Source: Nannocystis sp. (GTDB taxonomy: Bacteria > Myxococcota_A > Polyangia > Nannocystales > Nannocystaceae). Taken from it: a stretch of DNA of 64,000 nt. A model generated the notes under the pieces. The model saw only the letters and a list, made by a program, of their open reading frames with translations. It did no database searches and was not told the origin of the DNA. The stretch is taken from contig NZ_JADJNN010000016.1 of assembly GCF_016714285.1 (NCBI RefSeq), positions 1 through 64,000 of the forward strand, read 5' to 3'. Within the stretch, counting starts at the first letter, position 1, and every line of letters begins with the position of its first letter. Positions 1 to 8,297 of the stretch are shown here, piece after piece. Position numbers and translations under genes: made by a program.

Positions 1-76
1 GCCGCCCGGCGTCGCAGCATGACGGCCCACCTTCGGCCTCGGCAGGTCGCCTTGCTGCGGGCGTCGTTCGGCTGGG

Positions 77-1959
77 TCAGCCGCGCTCCGTGAGCGGCGG
101 GCCCCGCGGTCCAAGGGTGCCAAGGTCTCTGCACCGCGGCTCCGGCTGGACCGGGGTAAATGCGTGGCGTGGATGGAGCGGCGGCGCCTCGCCCACCGGC
201 GCTCGGCGAGCCACGTGGACGACGATTTCGGCGCGGCCGAGCTCGACACTCTGCCCCTCAGGGTCGCCGCTGATCGGCGTGCTCTCGTCGCCCTGCATCG
301 AGGCCTCGCAGGTAGCGACCATCGACACCCGGCGAGGCGCACTCGACATGGGCCGGGCCGTCGTTCGCCGCGATGGTCGTCGGCGTCGCCTGGGCGTGCG
401 GCGACGTATCCTCGACAACGACCGCGTCGAGGCTCGTCGCGGGGGTGCGTGGCTCATCGAATGGTAGGAGGCACCAGAGGAGCAGCATATGCCCGCCGAT
501 CGGGTTCATGCCGAGCTGGTCGACGAGGTCCAGTGTCTCGGCCCGCGCCGCTGCAACTACGGGGCAGGCAGGCACCTCCCCTGGGGCAGGGCCATGCCCC
601 GTGTCGGTCGGGACCGACGGAGTCGGGTCCGCGGAGCAGCCTGTGCTCTGAGTGCGCAGGTCAGAGGCCGCGGGTGTGCCTCGAGCCTCGCCCGTGGAGG
701 CGCTCTCGGCAGCGTTGCGCGTGTCGGCCGCATCGCCCGGCGCCTCCTCGCCTGGGCCGGGCGGGGTTGGCCACGAGCCGGGCCCAGCACATCCCTGGCG
801 GCCACCGGCGATGCCTGGGTGTCAGCCTGCGCCGCGTTATCGCCAGCGGCCGCGCGCTGGCTTGCCGCTGCCTCCTCGAGGAGGACGCGGCTGCGGGTCT
901 CGCGGCAGAGCCGGATGTGGTGCGCGGAGGTCGGGTCGTTCAGCCCGGCGAGCTTGATCTCCCAGATCCGACCGCCGCTATCACGCGGACCGATCAAGCA
1001 GGTGCCGGTCGAGGCGATCAACTTCAGCGCGTCGGCGAAGGCCTCGCCGGTGATCTTGAAATCCTCGCAGCGCGCCTGGATCGCCCGGATGATGTCGCCC
1101 GTGAGGCCCACGAGGTCGCGGCAGCCTCGCAGCGCCATCCTCCGGAGGTACTCCAGCACGACGGGCACCGCCTTCTTGCCGATGAGCTTGGCTCGCTTGG
1201 TGGCTTGGCTCGCTTGGTGGCCGCCTTGGGTGATGCCGGCTTGCCAGCGGCCGCGGGCTGCTTGCGACGCTGCGTCCGCGGGGTCGTGGCCCGCGCCTCG
1301 ATGTCCGCGAACGCGGCCTCGAGCACCTCGGAGATCGTGGGCCCGCCGCCCAGCTCGACCTTGCGGCCGGGCACGATCCGGATGTGGTGGGCCTTTGTTC
1401 GCGGCGACGGTCGAAGCGGCTCGTCGGGCGGCTTCGTGGTCGCTGCGGTGGTTGGCCGCGAGAAGGCACGCAGCAGGTCGACGTCGACCTCACGCAGCGC
1501 CTGGGGCCGCCCGAGCGGGAACGTGGTCGCCACCCCGTCGACGAGGAGCACGGCGACGAGTCGATCGTCGGCGGCGGCGAGCAGCACGGCCTGCCTTTCG
1601 AGCCTGACGACGCCGAGCAGGTGGCGGCCGCCCGCGGCCTTGAACGGGTACTCGTGGCCGCCGATCACCGCGACGGGCGGCGGGAAGAGGAGAGCGTCCC
1701 AGAACGGCATGCCGCGCCGGTCCATCGCGCTGAACTCGTCGAGGACGCGCGCCCGCTGGCCGACCACGAGTGGACGGACCACGCCGTCCGAGGCCCGCAC
1801 GTAGCAGATGGCCCAGTGCGCCGGGTCGTCCTCGTCGCCGCAATACTCGACTGCGCCGTCGGGGGCCTCGGTCGTCCCGAGCCGCTCCGACAGCTGCCCC
1901 GCGCAGTACGCCTGGTACTCCACGAGCACCTGGTCGACGACCAGGTCTTTCGACTCCAC
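77..1959 (-). CDS. Hypothetical protein, about 627 aa, broken by three frameshifts
   Basis: I do not recognise this protein. Reading from a GTG at 1959 (purine-rich GGGAG a few bases upstream), the frame is open to about 1200. It then changes frame at a 17-base tandem duplication (1187-1220), again near 785, and again near 330, ending at a TGA at 77-79. The N-terminal part looks globular, with alternating hydrophobic strands. A Lys/Ala/Pro-rich linker follows, then a helical segment containing EYLRRMALRGCRDLVGL, then a Pro/Ala/Thr-rich tail. It is transcribed away from the neighbouring element across a shared control region. The GTG start is my best guess; the frame is open further upstream. 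Confidence 0.5.
1187..1220. repeat. Perfect 17-base tandem duplication that shifts the frame
   Basis: CTTGGCTCGCTTGGTGG occurs twice back to back (1187-1203 and 1204-1220). Because 17 is not a multiple of three, the second copy shifts the minus-strand gene out of frame. Removing one copy restores a continuous protein. It could be a slippage mutation or an assembly artefact. Confidence 0.85.
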
Positions 1960-2377
1960 CGCCGCTCCCACGTCCCCTCGCGGCGCCAAAGTTAGCAGGC
2001 ACTTTGCGGGGCCGAAAGATGCCTGGTCCGATCGCGTTCTGATCGTCACCCGTGTGCTGTGATAGCGGCTTGGGAATGCAGCCTGTTCGACGCTGTCGGG
2101 CGACGGTAGAACGTTGTTTATGGTGTCGCTACGTTGTTCGAACGAAGCGGCGCGGGGACCTATCGGGGACCGCTCGGGGACCGCCCGCCGGGGACCGCCC
2201 GGGGACCGTCCGGGGACCGCCCGGGAACTTATCCGACACCTCGCGGTGACTGGCGCGATTGCCCAGCGCATCTACGCACATAACGATGCGCACCCTTGCC
2301 CGCGACCTCGCAAAAATTCCTGTTGCACACATCGCTTTCTTCGGCTTGTCTGATGAAGTTCACGGGAGGGATGGTCG
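1960..2377. promoter_or_regulatory. Divergent control region with repeat array
   Basis: This 418-base spacer separates the minus-strand gene from the first gene of the plus-strand element. It is less GC-rich than its surroundings around 2100-2150 and 2330-2360, so promoters are expected there. ACGTTGTT occurs twice (2111 and 2131), the second beside a TTCGAA palindrome. The most striking content is the repeat array at 2153-2229. I see no convincing coding region. GGGAGGG at 2364-2370 is the ribosome binding site for the gene at 2378. Confidence 0.6.
2153..2229. repeat. Seven iteron-like repeats, about 11-base period
   Basis: Units of the form CGGGGACCGYC begin at 2153, 2164, 2175, 2189, 2200, 2211 and (degenerate) 2222. 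Spacing is 11 bases except for one step of 14. Each core, CGG-GGA-CCG, has local dyad symmetry. An 11-base spacing places each unit on nearly the same helix face, as in operator clusters, partition sites and replication iterons. Which of these applies cannot be decided from sequence. The position just upstream of the element's first gene favours a regulator, Rep or ParA/ParB-type binding site. Confidence 0.75.
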
Positions 2378-2962
2378 ATGCGGTCGATGCGAGTTGTTGT
2401 CTGCACGTCGGGAGGGGGTTTCCTCCGCGAGGACGACGTCGAGGAGAACGAGGTCCCCGCCAACGTGGTCACGTGGCTGCACTTGCTCCCCGACGCTGGC
2501 ATCTACATCGATGGGCAGCTCGTCACCGAGGAGCAGCACCGGCTGATGAAGCTGGCCCTAGCGGCCGCGGCCGCCACCTCGGCCGTGCCCGAGGTTCAGG
2601 CTGCTCCGCCGGACCCGGACAAGCTGAAGGACTACGGGGCGGTGCTCCGTCAGACCTTCGGCGACCTTCATCAGGGCTACGTCGATCTCAACCGCGAGAT
2701 GCTGAACTGGACGCGGCAATCCGGCGCCGTGCTCATCCAGCGCGAGCGGGAGCTCGCCGACGAGGCGGCCCGCCAGCGCAAGCTGACCAGCCAGAGCCTC
2801 GCGGACATCGACCTGCTCGGGCGCAGCGTCAAGACGGTCCAACTGCAGGAGACGTTTGCGATGGCCGGGGCGAACACCGCGGCGCGCGCACGCAGGGAGC
2901 CGTCGCCGGGCTGGGCGGACTTTCTGGGTGGGCTGCTGAGGGCAGTCGCCGGAGAGAAATAG
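2378..2962 (+). CDS. Hypothetical protein, first gene of the integrated element (194 aa)
   Basis: No family recognised. The ATG at 2378 is chosen because GGGAGGG lies seven bases upstream. Residues 1-60 look compact with short beta-like runs. From about residue 70 the chain is strongly helical and charged, with RERELADEAARQRKL at its centre, consistent with a coiled coil. The C-terminus, GWADFLGGLLRAV, is a short amphipathic or membrane-associating segment. It is followed 14 bases later by a small membrane protein in the same operon. It might be a scaffold or minor structural component, which is inference only. Confidence 0.8.
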   Translation: MRSMRVVVCTSGGGFLREDDVEENEVPANVVTWLHLLPDAGIYIDGQLVTEEQHRLMKLALAAAAATSAVPEVQAAPPDPDKLKDYGAVLRQTFGDLHQGYVDLNREMLNWTRQSGAVLIQRERELADEAARQRKLTSQSLADIDLLGRSVKTVQLQETFAMAGANTAARARREPSPGWADFLGGLLRAVAGEK

Positions 2963-2976
2963 GGAGGGAACGGGAG

Positions 2977-3423
2977 ATGGCTCAGAACAATACATGGTCC
3001 GCAGGACAGGTACTCGCCCAGGCCGAGGGCTCGATCGGCACGACGGTTCGGACGGCCGTCGCCAACTATTACAAGGGGCATGACCTCGACACGGCGCAGG
3101 CGATCCGTCGCGCCGACACGGACACGGAGGCGGGCCAGCTCGTCACCGCGATCCGCCAGGGCCGCGTCACCGAGGTCGCCATGGTGGCCGTCAGCGCGGC
3201 CCTCGGGGTGATCAGCGGGGCGCTCGCGCAGAAGGCCGTCAACAACGCGGCGATCAAGGGTGTGCCCGCGGTGGCGCCCCTCGGCGTGGTGCCCACCGTC
3301 GCCGGCCTGGCGCTGCCGATCAGCCTGTCGGGCCGATCGATGCTCGCGGCCGGCGGCCTCTCGTACATCACGGGCGCCGCCCTCTACAGGCTGCTCACCG
3401 CGCAGCCGGAGGCGATGCCGTGA
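2977..3423 (+). CDS. Small hydrophobic membrane protein (148 aa)
   Basis: The ATG at 2977 follows the purine-rich stretch GGGAGGGAACGGGAG. Residues 1-60 are soluble. Three hydrophobic stretches follow at about 66-85, 96-116 and 121-140, rich in Ala, Gly and Val, with few charges between. The protein therefore probably sits in a membrane. It overlaps the next gene by four bases (GTGA), suggesting coupled translation. No homologous family is recognised. It is one of about ten membrane proteins in this element, a composition typical of membrane-containing viruses and unusual for tailed phages. Confidence 0.8.
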   Translation: MAQNNTWSAGQVLAQAEGSIGTTVRTAVANYYKGHDLDTAQAIRRADTDTEAGQLVTAIRQGRVTEVAMVAVSAALGVISGALAQKAVNNAAIKGVPAVAPLGVVPTVAGLALPISLSGRSMLAAGGLSYITGAALYRLLTAQPEAMP

Positions 3424-3941
3424 GCGGCGGCCAGGTCCTCGCGCACGTGCGGCGCGTCCTGACCGGTCACTCCGATCGGGCGCTCGTCCACGCGGTCGCC
3501 GACGCCGGCCTCGAGATCAAGATGGAGGTGCCAGCGGAGTCGGTCCGCGACGTCAGCCCGGATCGCGGCTACGTGCTGATGGTCTCGTGGTCGCTGCTCG
3601 AGCTGCCTCGCGCAGCCGAGCCCGCGGCCGCCTCCACGGCCCCGGCCGAGCCCGCGGCCGCCGCTCCGGGCGGGCCGCTCACGCCGGCCAACGCCGTCGA
3701 CGCGGAGTTCATGGCACTCATGGCCCGCGGGCGCCGCACCACGCCGGAGCCGCCGCCCGCAGCGGCTGCGACACCCAGTGCACTGACGCCGGCCAACGCC
3801 GTCGACGCGGAGTTCATCGCGTTGATGACCCGCGCTCGCCGCCCCGCGCCCGAGCCTACTTCGCCGACCGCGACCAGCGGCCCCGGCCCCGAGCAACAGA
3901 TCGCGGCGCTCCTCGGCCTCGTGCCGGGCCGCCCGACCTGA
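3420..3941 (+). CDS. Hypothetical protein with two copies of a 20-residue motif (173 aa)
   Basis: It starts at the GTG overlapping the preceding stop. Residues 1-60 form a small globular domain (GQVLAHVRRVLTGH...). The rest is Ala/Pro-rich linker carrying two near-identical motifs, LTPANAVDAEFMALMARGRR and LTPANAVDAEFIALMTRARR. They are encoded by a perfect 32-base direct repeat (3681-3712 and 3785-3816). The short repeated motif in disordered sequence suggests a docking peptide that binds the same partner twice. Function unknown. Confidence 0.8.
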   Translation: MSGGQVLAHVRRVLTGHSDRALVHAVADAGLEIKMEVPAESVRDVSPDRGYVLMVSWSLLELPRAAEPAAASTAPAEPAAAAPGGPLTPANAVDAEFMALMARGRRTTPEPPPAAAATPSALTPANAVDAEFIALMTRARRPAPEPTSPTATSGPGPEQQIAALLGLVPGRPT

Positions 3942-3983
3942 GCTGATCTCAAGTACGAACATTGAGTGCAATCGAACAATGGC

Positions 3984-4003
3984 CCGCGCACGTCCGTGCG
4001 CGG
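3984..4003 (+). terminator. GC-rich hairpin upstream of the structural genes
   Basis: CCGCGCAC-GTCC-GTGCGCGG forms a perfect eight-base-pair stem with a tetraloop. It lies in the 99-base gap between the 3420 gene and the first capsid-like gene. The downstream sequence is only weakly T-rich (CTGTTTGT), so it could be an intrinsic terminator, an attenuator or a processing or stability hairpin for a highly expressed structural mRNA. Confidence 0.5.
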
Positions 4004-4040
4004 CTGGTGAACCTGTTTGTCCAACGAAGGAGATGAAGCA

Positions 4041-4803
4041 ATGGATTCTGGAAAACTGATCAAGGTCGAGGCGCTGCCTCGCGAGGGCGACGTCAACGAG
4101 CAGATGCTCGAGTTTCTGCGCAGGATGGCGAGCATGCCCGGCTTCTTCGAGCGGGTCATTCGCTGCACCGACCGGATGCCGGACGTCGAGCGGTACATGA
4201 GCACCTTCGAGGAGCGCTGCCGGGCCACCATGAGCCGTTGCGACGCGCTCGAGATGCTGTGCCGCAACTTCCTGTGCCCCGGCAACGTGAACTTCTCGCA
4301 GCGCACGCTGGACGAGAACAGCGGCCTGAACCAGGTCAAGCTGTCCGAGATCGTCACCGGTCTCGGCGACCCCTACGTCAACGCCTTCCCGGTCCCGCCC
4401 GGCAAGAAGATCCGGCTCACCCACCGCCCGCGCCCGGGCTACACGCCGACCGTGATCCGCATCGATATGAACATCGCCGGGGGCGGAAATAACTACTCCG
4501 GATTTTTCCGTGCAGTTTTATCTCGTGCCCGGCGGCGTCGACTCGAGCCTGGGCATGACCGTCGGCAACAACTACGACGGCAACATCTTCCTCAACAAGG
4601 ATGGCGGCCAGGTCGCGGTGCCCTTCCCCGAGTACCGCGGCGCCCCGTACGACATCGGCAGCCTCGAGACGCTGGCCGTCGAGATCCGCAACGGCGGCGC
4701 GGCCAACAACCTCGACTCGGCCCACGTCAACATCTTCTACGACAACTCCCGCTTCTACGAGCTCTGCAAGGCCCGCTGCGGCTGCGCCCCCGCGCCGATG
4801 TGA
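4041..4803 (+). CDS. Putative beta-rich structural (capsid-like) protein 1, one frameshift
   Basis: AAGGAG at 4027-4032 precedes the ATG at 4041. The frame changes in the T5 run at 4503-4507; removing one T joins NNYSGF to SVQFYLVPGG and gives about 253 residues. The first 110 residues are helical with several Cys. Residues from about 115 form an alternating-strand domain with many Asn, Gly and aromatic residues (VEIRNGGAANNLDSAHVNIFY), as in jelly-roll coat proteins. The terminal CKARCGC is Cys-rich. It sits next to a second beta-rich protein of similar size. The capsid role is inferred from fold character and context, not from a recognised family. Confidence 0.55.
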
Positions 4804-4821
4804 GCCCCGGAGGACACCACC

Positions 4822-5690
4822 ATGGCCAATGAATCCTCACCGTCGAGCTGAACACCGAGACCGACTGGGACGGTGTGTCGCTCGCCAACTTCAACCGCGA
4901 CGCCGCGATCGTCACGGGTCAGCGCTACTACAAGGTCGACATCGTCGGCCCCCACGGGGTCCTCGCCGCGGACCTCGGCGGCCTGCTCTCGCCGGTGGCC
5001 GTGAAGCTCGTCGGCATCGCGTCCTCGTCGTGGAACCCCGAGTCGAAGGCCCGCGTGGTGGCCTCCGACGCGACGGGTTCCTTTCGCCAGGAGATCACGC
5101 TCAAGCCCGCGATCCAGTACGTCGTGGTCTACCCCGGCGACCGCCTGTCGTTCCTGACGCAGGACGGCGGTCGCGTTCAGATCGTGCTCAGCGTCAACGA
5201 GATGAACGAGGAGAACTCGGTCGAGTGGGGCCTGCGTCACGAGCCCTACGTGATGCCGACCCGCTTCCGCATCATCCGCGACACCGGCGTCGCGTTCGCG
5301 CCGAACCTCGGCACGGTCTGGCAGCCGAACTTCATCTACGACCCGAACACGGGGCTCCTGGTCGCGACCGAGAACGGCACCGGCGTGATCCCGTCGACCT
5401 CGCTGTGCCTCTACCCGCGCTTCCAGGGCTGCTACGTGACGATCCGCTACGCGGGTCACAACAACAACGGCAAGCTGCACATGGTCGACAACGTGACCCG
5501 CAAGTCGTGGCAGGCCGAGGTTGGCATGATCGACGTCAAGTGGTCGAAGGTGCAGTTCGTCAGCCACGACGACGGCATCGCGCTCGAGGGCACGGCGGCG
5601 GTCGCTGGCCAGCCGATGGTCTGCGACATCGAGATCGCGCTGGTCCACCCCGGCAATCGCCTGTGCGGGCGCTATCAGGGAGGGCTGTAG
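4822..5690 (+). CDS. Putative beta-rich structural (capsid-like) protein 2, N-terminal frameshift
   Basis: The ATG at 4822 gives MANE and then loses frame. Restoring one base near 4831 continues as ILTVELNTETDWDGVSLANF and yields about 289 residues. Nearly the whole chain looks like beta strands and turns, with many aromatic residues (GTVWQPNFIYDPNTG, YVTIRYAGHNNNGKL) and almost no long helix. This is what one expects of a major coat or spike protein. It lies 18 bases after capsid-like protein 1. Adjacent pairs of beta-barrel coat proteins occur in some tailless membrane viruses (P23-77 and SH1 types), but homology to them is not shown here. Confidence 0.55.
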
Positions 5691-5693
5691 GCC

Positions 5694-6392
5694 ATGCTAC
5701 TCGACTCGCATCGCGCGACCCTGCTCGTCGAGCTGTCCGTGCTCGAACGGGTCGCGCAGGGCGCAGAACGGCTGCGGCGTGAGACGGACGTGTCCCAACT
5801 CGTTCACGCGGCCTACGTCGACGCCAAGGAGGGCGCGCGTGCCGACTTCATGGCGCGCGTGGGCAAGCTGCCGACGAACAATGACTGGCCGTGGTCCGCG
5901 GTGCGGGCGACGGCGCCGCGGAGCGCGGTGGGTGCGAGCATCGGCGGCATCGCTGCCACGCCGCGCCCCGACCCGTGGCCGCTGGCGCTCGTGCTGCTGT
6001 GGGGTCAGGCCGAATCGGCGGACATCGATCCTGGCAATCGCCTGCCCGATCGCGGGACGCCGGAGGCGGCTGCATGGGAGCCGCTGTACCGGGCGCTCGA
6101 CGCCTGGGACACGCAGACGATCGTGAAGTGGATCGGCCCGCAGGGTTGGATCAGTCCGTCCGGGGCGACCGCGGGGCAGGTCAAGGAGACCGGCACGGGT
6201 GGCGACGGCGCTGGCAAGGATCTGCCGGTACCGCAAGCTGCGGGCGAGGCGGTCATCCCGTGGACACATCCGGCCATGCTCGCGGCCGGGGCTGTTGTCG
6301 TCGTCGCCGCCGGGGCCGTGATCTACACATACGCCGAGCACCGCGCCCGGCGTCGGCTCGAGGAGGCGCTCGCCTCCCAGGAGGCGCCATGA
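5694..6392 (+). CDS. Hypothetical protein with C-terminal membrane anchor (232 aa)
   Basis: The ATG lies three bases after the previous stop. Residues 1-165 are soluble and mixed helical, with several Trp (NNDWPWSAV, WGQAESADI). A Gly-rich linker (about 165-185) leads to one strong membrane segment, AMLAAGAVVVVAAGAVIYTY (about 200-220), and a basic tail, HRARRRLEEAL. The layout of soluble head, linker, single membrane helix and basic end recurs in several proteins of this element. It overlaps the next gene by ATGA. No family recognised. Confidence 0.8.
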   Translation: MLLDSHRATLLVELSVLERVAQGAERLRRETDVSQLVHAAYVDAKEGARADFMARVGKLPTNNDWPWSAVRATAPRSAVGASIGGIAATPRPDPWPLALVLLWGQAESADIDPGNRLPDRGTPEAAAWEPLYRALDAWDTQTIVKWIGPQGWISPSGATAGQVKETGTGGDGAGKDLPVPQAAGEAVIPWTHPAMLAAGAVVVVAAGAVIYTYAEHRARRRLEEALASQEAP

Positions 6393-7234
6393 ACCGCGGT
6401 GTATGGGTCACGCTGGGGACGGCCCTCGGGGTCGCGGGCATCGGCGGCGCGCTGCTCTACAGTCGGCGGGCGAGCGCGGCGAGCCTGCCGGCTTCGCCCG
6501 CGCCCGGCGAGCAAAGTCCCCCGCCGACGATCGATCTGGCGCCGCTGCCGAAGGCCAGCGACGTCAAGGGCGACCTCCTGAGCAACTGGGGCGAGACGCC
6601 GAACGATCTGCGGGCGCTGTTCATGACGATGGAGGAGGTCTCGCGCATCGATGGATCGGCGCGGGTGTTCGCGGTGATCAGCTACCGCGAGTCGCGGTTC
6701 GTGACGGCCGCGCACAACGGCAACGCGGCCGCCGAGCAGGACGAGCGCGACAGCTCGCGCCGTGCGTACGACAACAACAAGGGCCGCAACCCGCCGCTCA
6801 AGTACGGCGAGCAGGCGGCCGACTTCGGCAGCGGGGGCCTGTTCGGCGAGCTCGCGCCGTATTTCCTGTGGACCGGGGTGCCCGAGGTCGGCAAGAAGGC
6901 GCCGCTGCTGAAGGCGCCGCCGGAGTTGCTGTTCCAGCCGCGGGCCGCGGCCTTTGGCGCCGCGGTGTACATGCAGCGGCTGCTCGCCAACTACCGCGTC
7001 GACGACATCGCCGACATCAAGGTCGGCTGGGCCAACCCGGGCCTGCTCGGCAGCGGCCGCGGCAACGCCACCTACAACGACGTCCGGGCCCGCTTCCTCG
7101 CCGACGCCCAGGCCCTCGGCATCGACCTCAGCGATGCGGCCACCATCCCGCCGAAGCTGGACGCGTCGGCGTGGCCGGGCGTGCCCGCCGTGTTCGCTGG
7201 CCTCGTCGGCAGCTTGCCCAAGGAGCTCGCATGA
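6389..7234 (+). CDS. Membrane-anchored lytic transglycosylase-like protein (281 aa)
   Basis: It starts at the ATG overlapping the previous stop. Residues 5-25 (VWVTLGTALGVAGIGGALLY) are a signal anchor and a Pro-rich linker follows. The domain from about residue 70 contains VFAVISYRESRF near residue 100, resembling the catalytic Glu region of lysozyme-like transglycosylases (E-S-x-F). Further on are the YGEQAADFGSGGLFGEL and FGAAVYMQRLLANY segments expected of that fold. It would cleave peptidoglycan glycan strands, consistent with entry or release of a particle. Assignment rests on motifs only. Confidence 0.6.
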   Translation: MNRGVWVTLGTALGVAGIGGALLYSRRASAASLPASPAPGEQSPPPTIDLAPLPKASDVKGDLLSNWGETPNDLRALFMTMEEVSRIDGSARVFAVISYRESRFVTAAHNGNAAAEQDERDSSRRAYDNNKGRNPPLKYGEQAADFGSGGLFGELAPYFLWTGVPEVGKKAPLLKAPPELLFQPRAAAFGAAVYMQRLLANYRVDDIADIKVGWANPGLLGSGRGNATYNDVRARFLADAQALGIDLSDAATIPPKLDASAWPGVPAVFAGLVGSLPKELA

Positions 7235-8245
7235 CCACCGATCTCACCTGCTACGGCCCTGACATCGAGGCGCTCGCCGACCTGGCCGGTGACTTCGACC
7301 TGCGCTCGCCGGTCGACACCCGCACCTGGTCTCGCCAGGCGTGGGAGTCGATCGCCGACACTCTCGGCTTCTCTCAGCAGTTCGCGCAGGAGCTCGATCG
7401 CCGCCGCGGCGCCCGCGAGTGGGTGGTCGCCACGGCGGAGGCCGGCATGGCCGCATTCATGGCCCGCATGCGACAGACCCGGCCAGCGGTGACCGACAAG
7501 CAGGCGGCCACGCAGGCCGCGGTCCTCGAGCAGCTCATCACGGCTGGACGCAGGCGCGGCGAGCTGTGGCGCGTGAGCGTCGATCCTACGACCCTCGAGT
7601 CGGGAGCCTGCTACGCCGACGAGAGCGGGGGCCTCGCTCGCGCGTTCTACCCCGACACCATCCCGGGCTACTTCGGCGACGGCTGGCCCGGGCCCCCCGC
7701 CGCGGGCCGAGAGCCGCTGCGGTTGGGACACGCCGCTCGTGCTGCACCTCGGCACCTTCCCGTGGGTGTACAGCTCGCGGTTCGACGCCACCGGTCCGGG
7801 GCTGCGCTGGATCTCGCCGACGGGCGCCCCCGCGGTCGAGGCGTTCCGCGTCGCGGTGTCGTTCCTCCAGCCCGAGACGAACCTGCAGCAGGATGCGCGC
7901 CAGGTCGTCACGATCTACCGCCACTTCGCTGCGCAGACGGCCCCGCTGATCGCCCGCCTCCCGGCATACCAGCCAGGCCGCGCTGCGGTTGGCCAGCTCT
8001 ACCAGCGCGGCGGCCTCCTGCACGTGCATCAAGGCAGCCTGCAAGTCGCCGGCATCGACGGCCCCCGCGGGCGCCTCCCGGCGGCGGCCTACAACTACAT
8101 CGTCCAGCGCTTCGCCAGCTTCTTCGCCGTGCGGCGGGCGACCCTGCGGGCCCTGGCGTGGGCCCCGGAGATGAAGCGCCTCGTGGCCACCACCAGCGAC
8201 CCGTGCCTGCGCGCGCAGGTCGAGGAGGTGGCCCGTGCTGGCTGA
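7231..8245 (+). CDS. Hypothetical protein, about 337 aa, one frameshift
   Basis: The ATG at 7231 overlaps the preceding stop (ATGA). The frame changes in the C6 run at 7693-7698; deleting one C joins GWPGP to PPRAESRCGWDTPLVLHLG. The first 130 residues are helical. The second half is mixed, with many aromatic residues (LHLGTFPWVYSSRF, YNYIVQRFASFF). No membrane segment and no known motif is visible. It lies between a cell-wall enzyme and a lipoprotein, so a virion or envelope role is possible but unproven. Confidence 0.7.
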
Positions 8246-8297
8246 ACAGCGTACTTTGGGGTCGACGGGCGGTATCGCACCGCCCTATGATTCGCAG

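Noticed and set aside
20..94. Short plus-strand frame whose RQVALLRASFGWV recalls the start of globins
   Set aside because: It stops after 24 codons and nothing globin-like follows in any frame. The resemblance is too short.
164..1804. Long open plus-strand frame of 546 codons opposite the minus-strand gene
   Set aside because: Its product is Arg/Ala/Ser-rich low-complexity sequence typical of antisense frames in high-GC DNA. The minus strand gives balanced protein.
2153..2229. CRISPR array
   Set aside because: Units are only 11 bases with no spacers and no cas genes; it is an iteron-like array.
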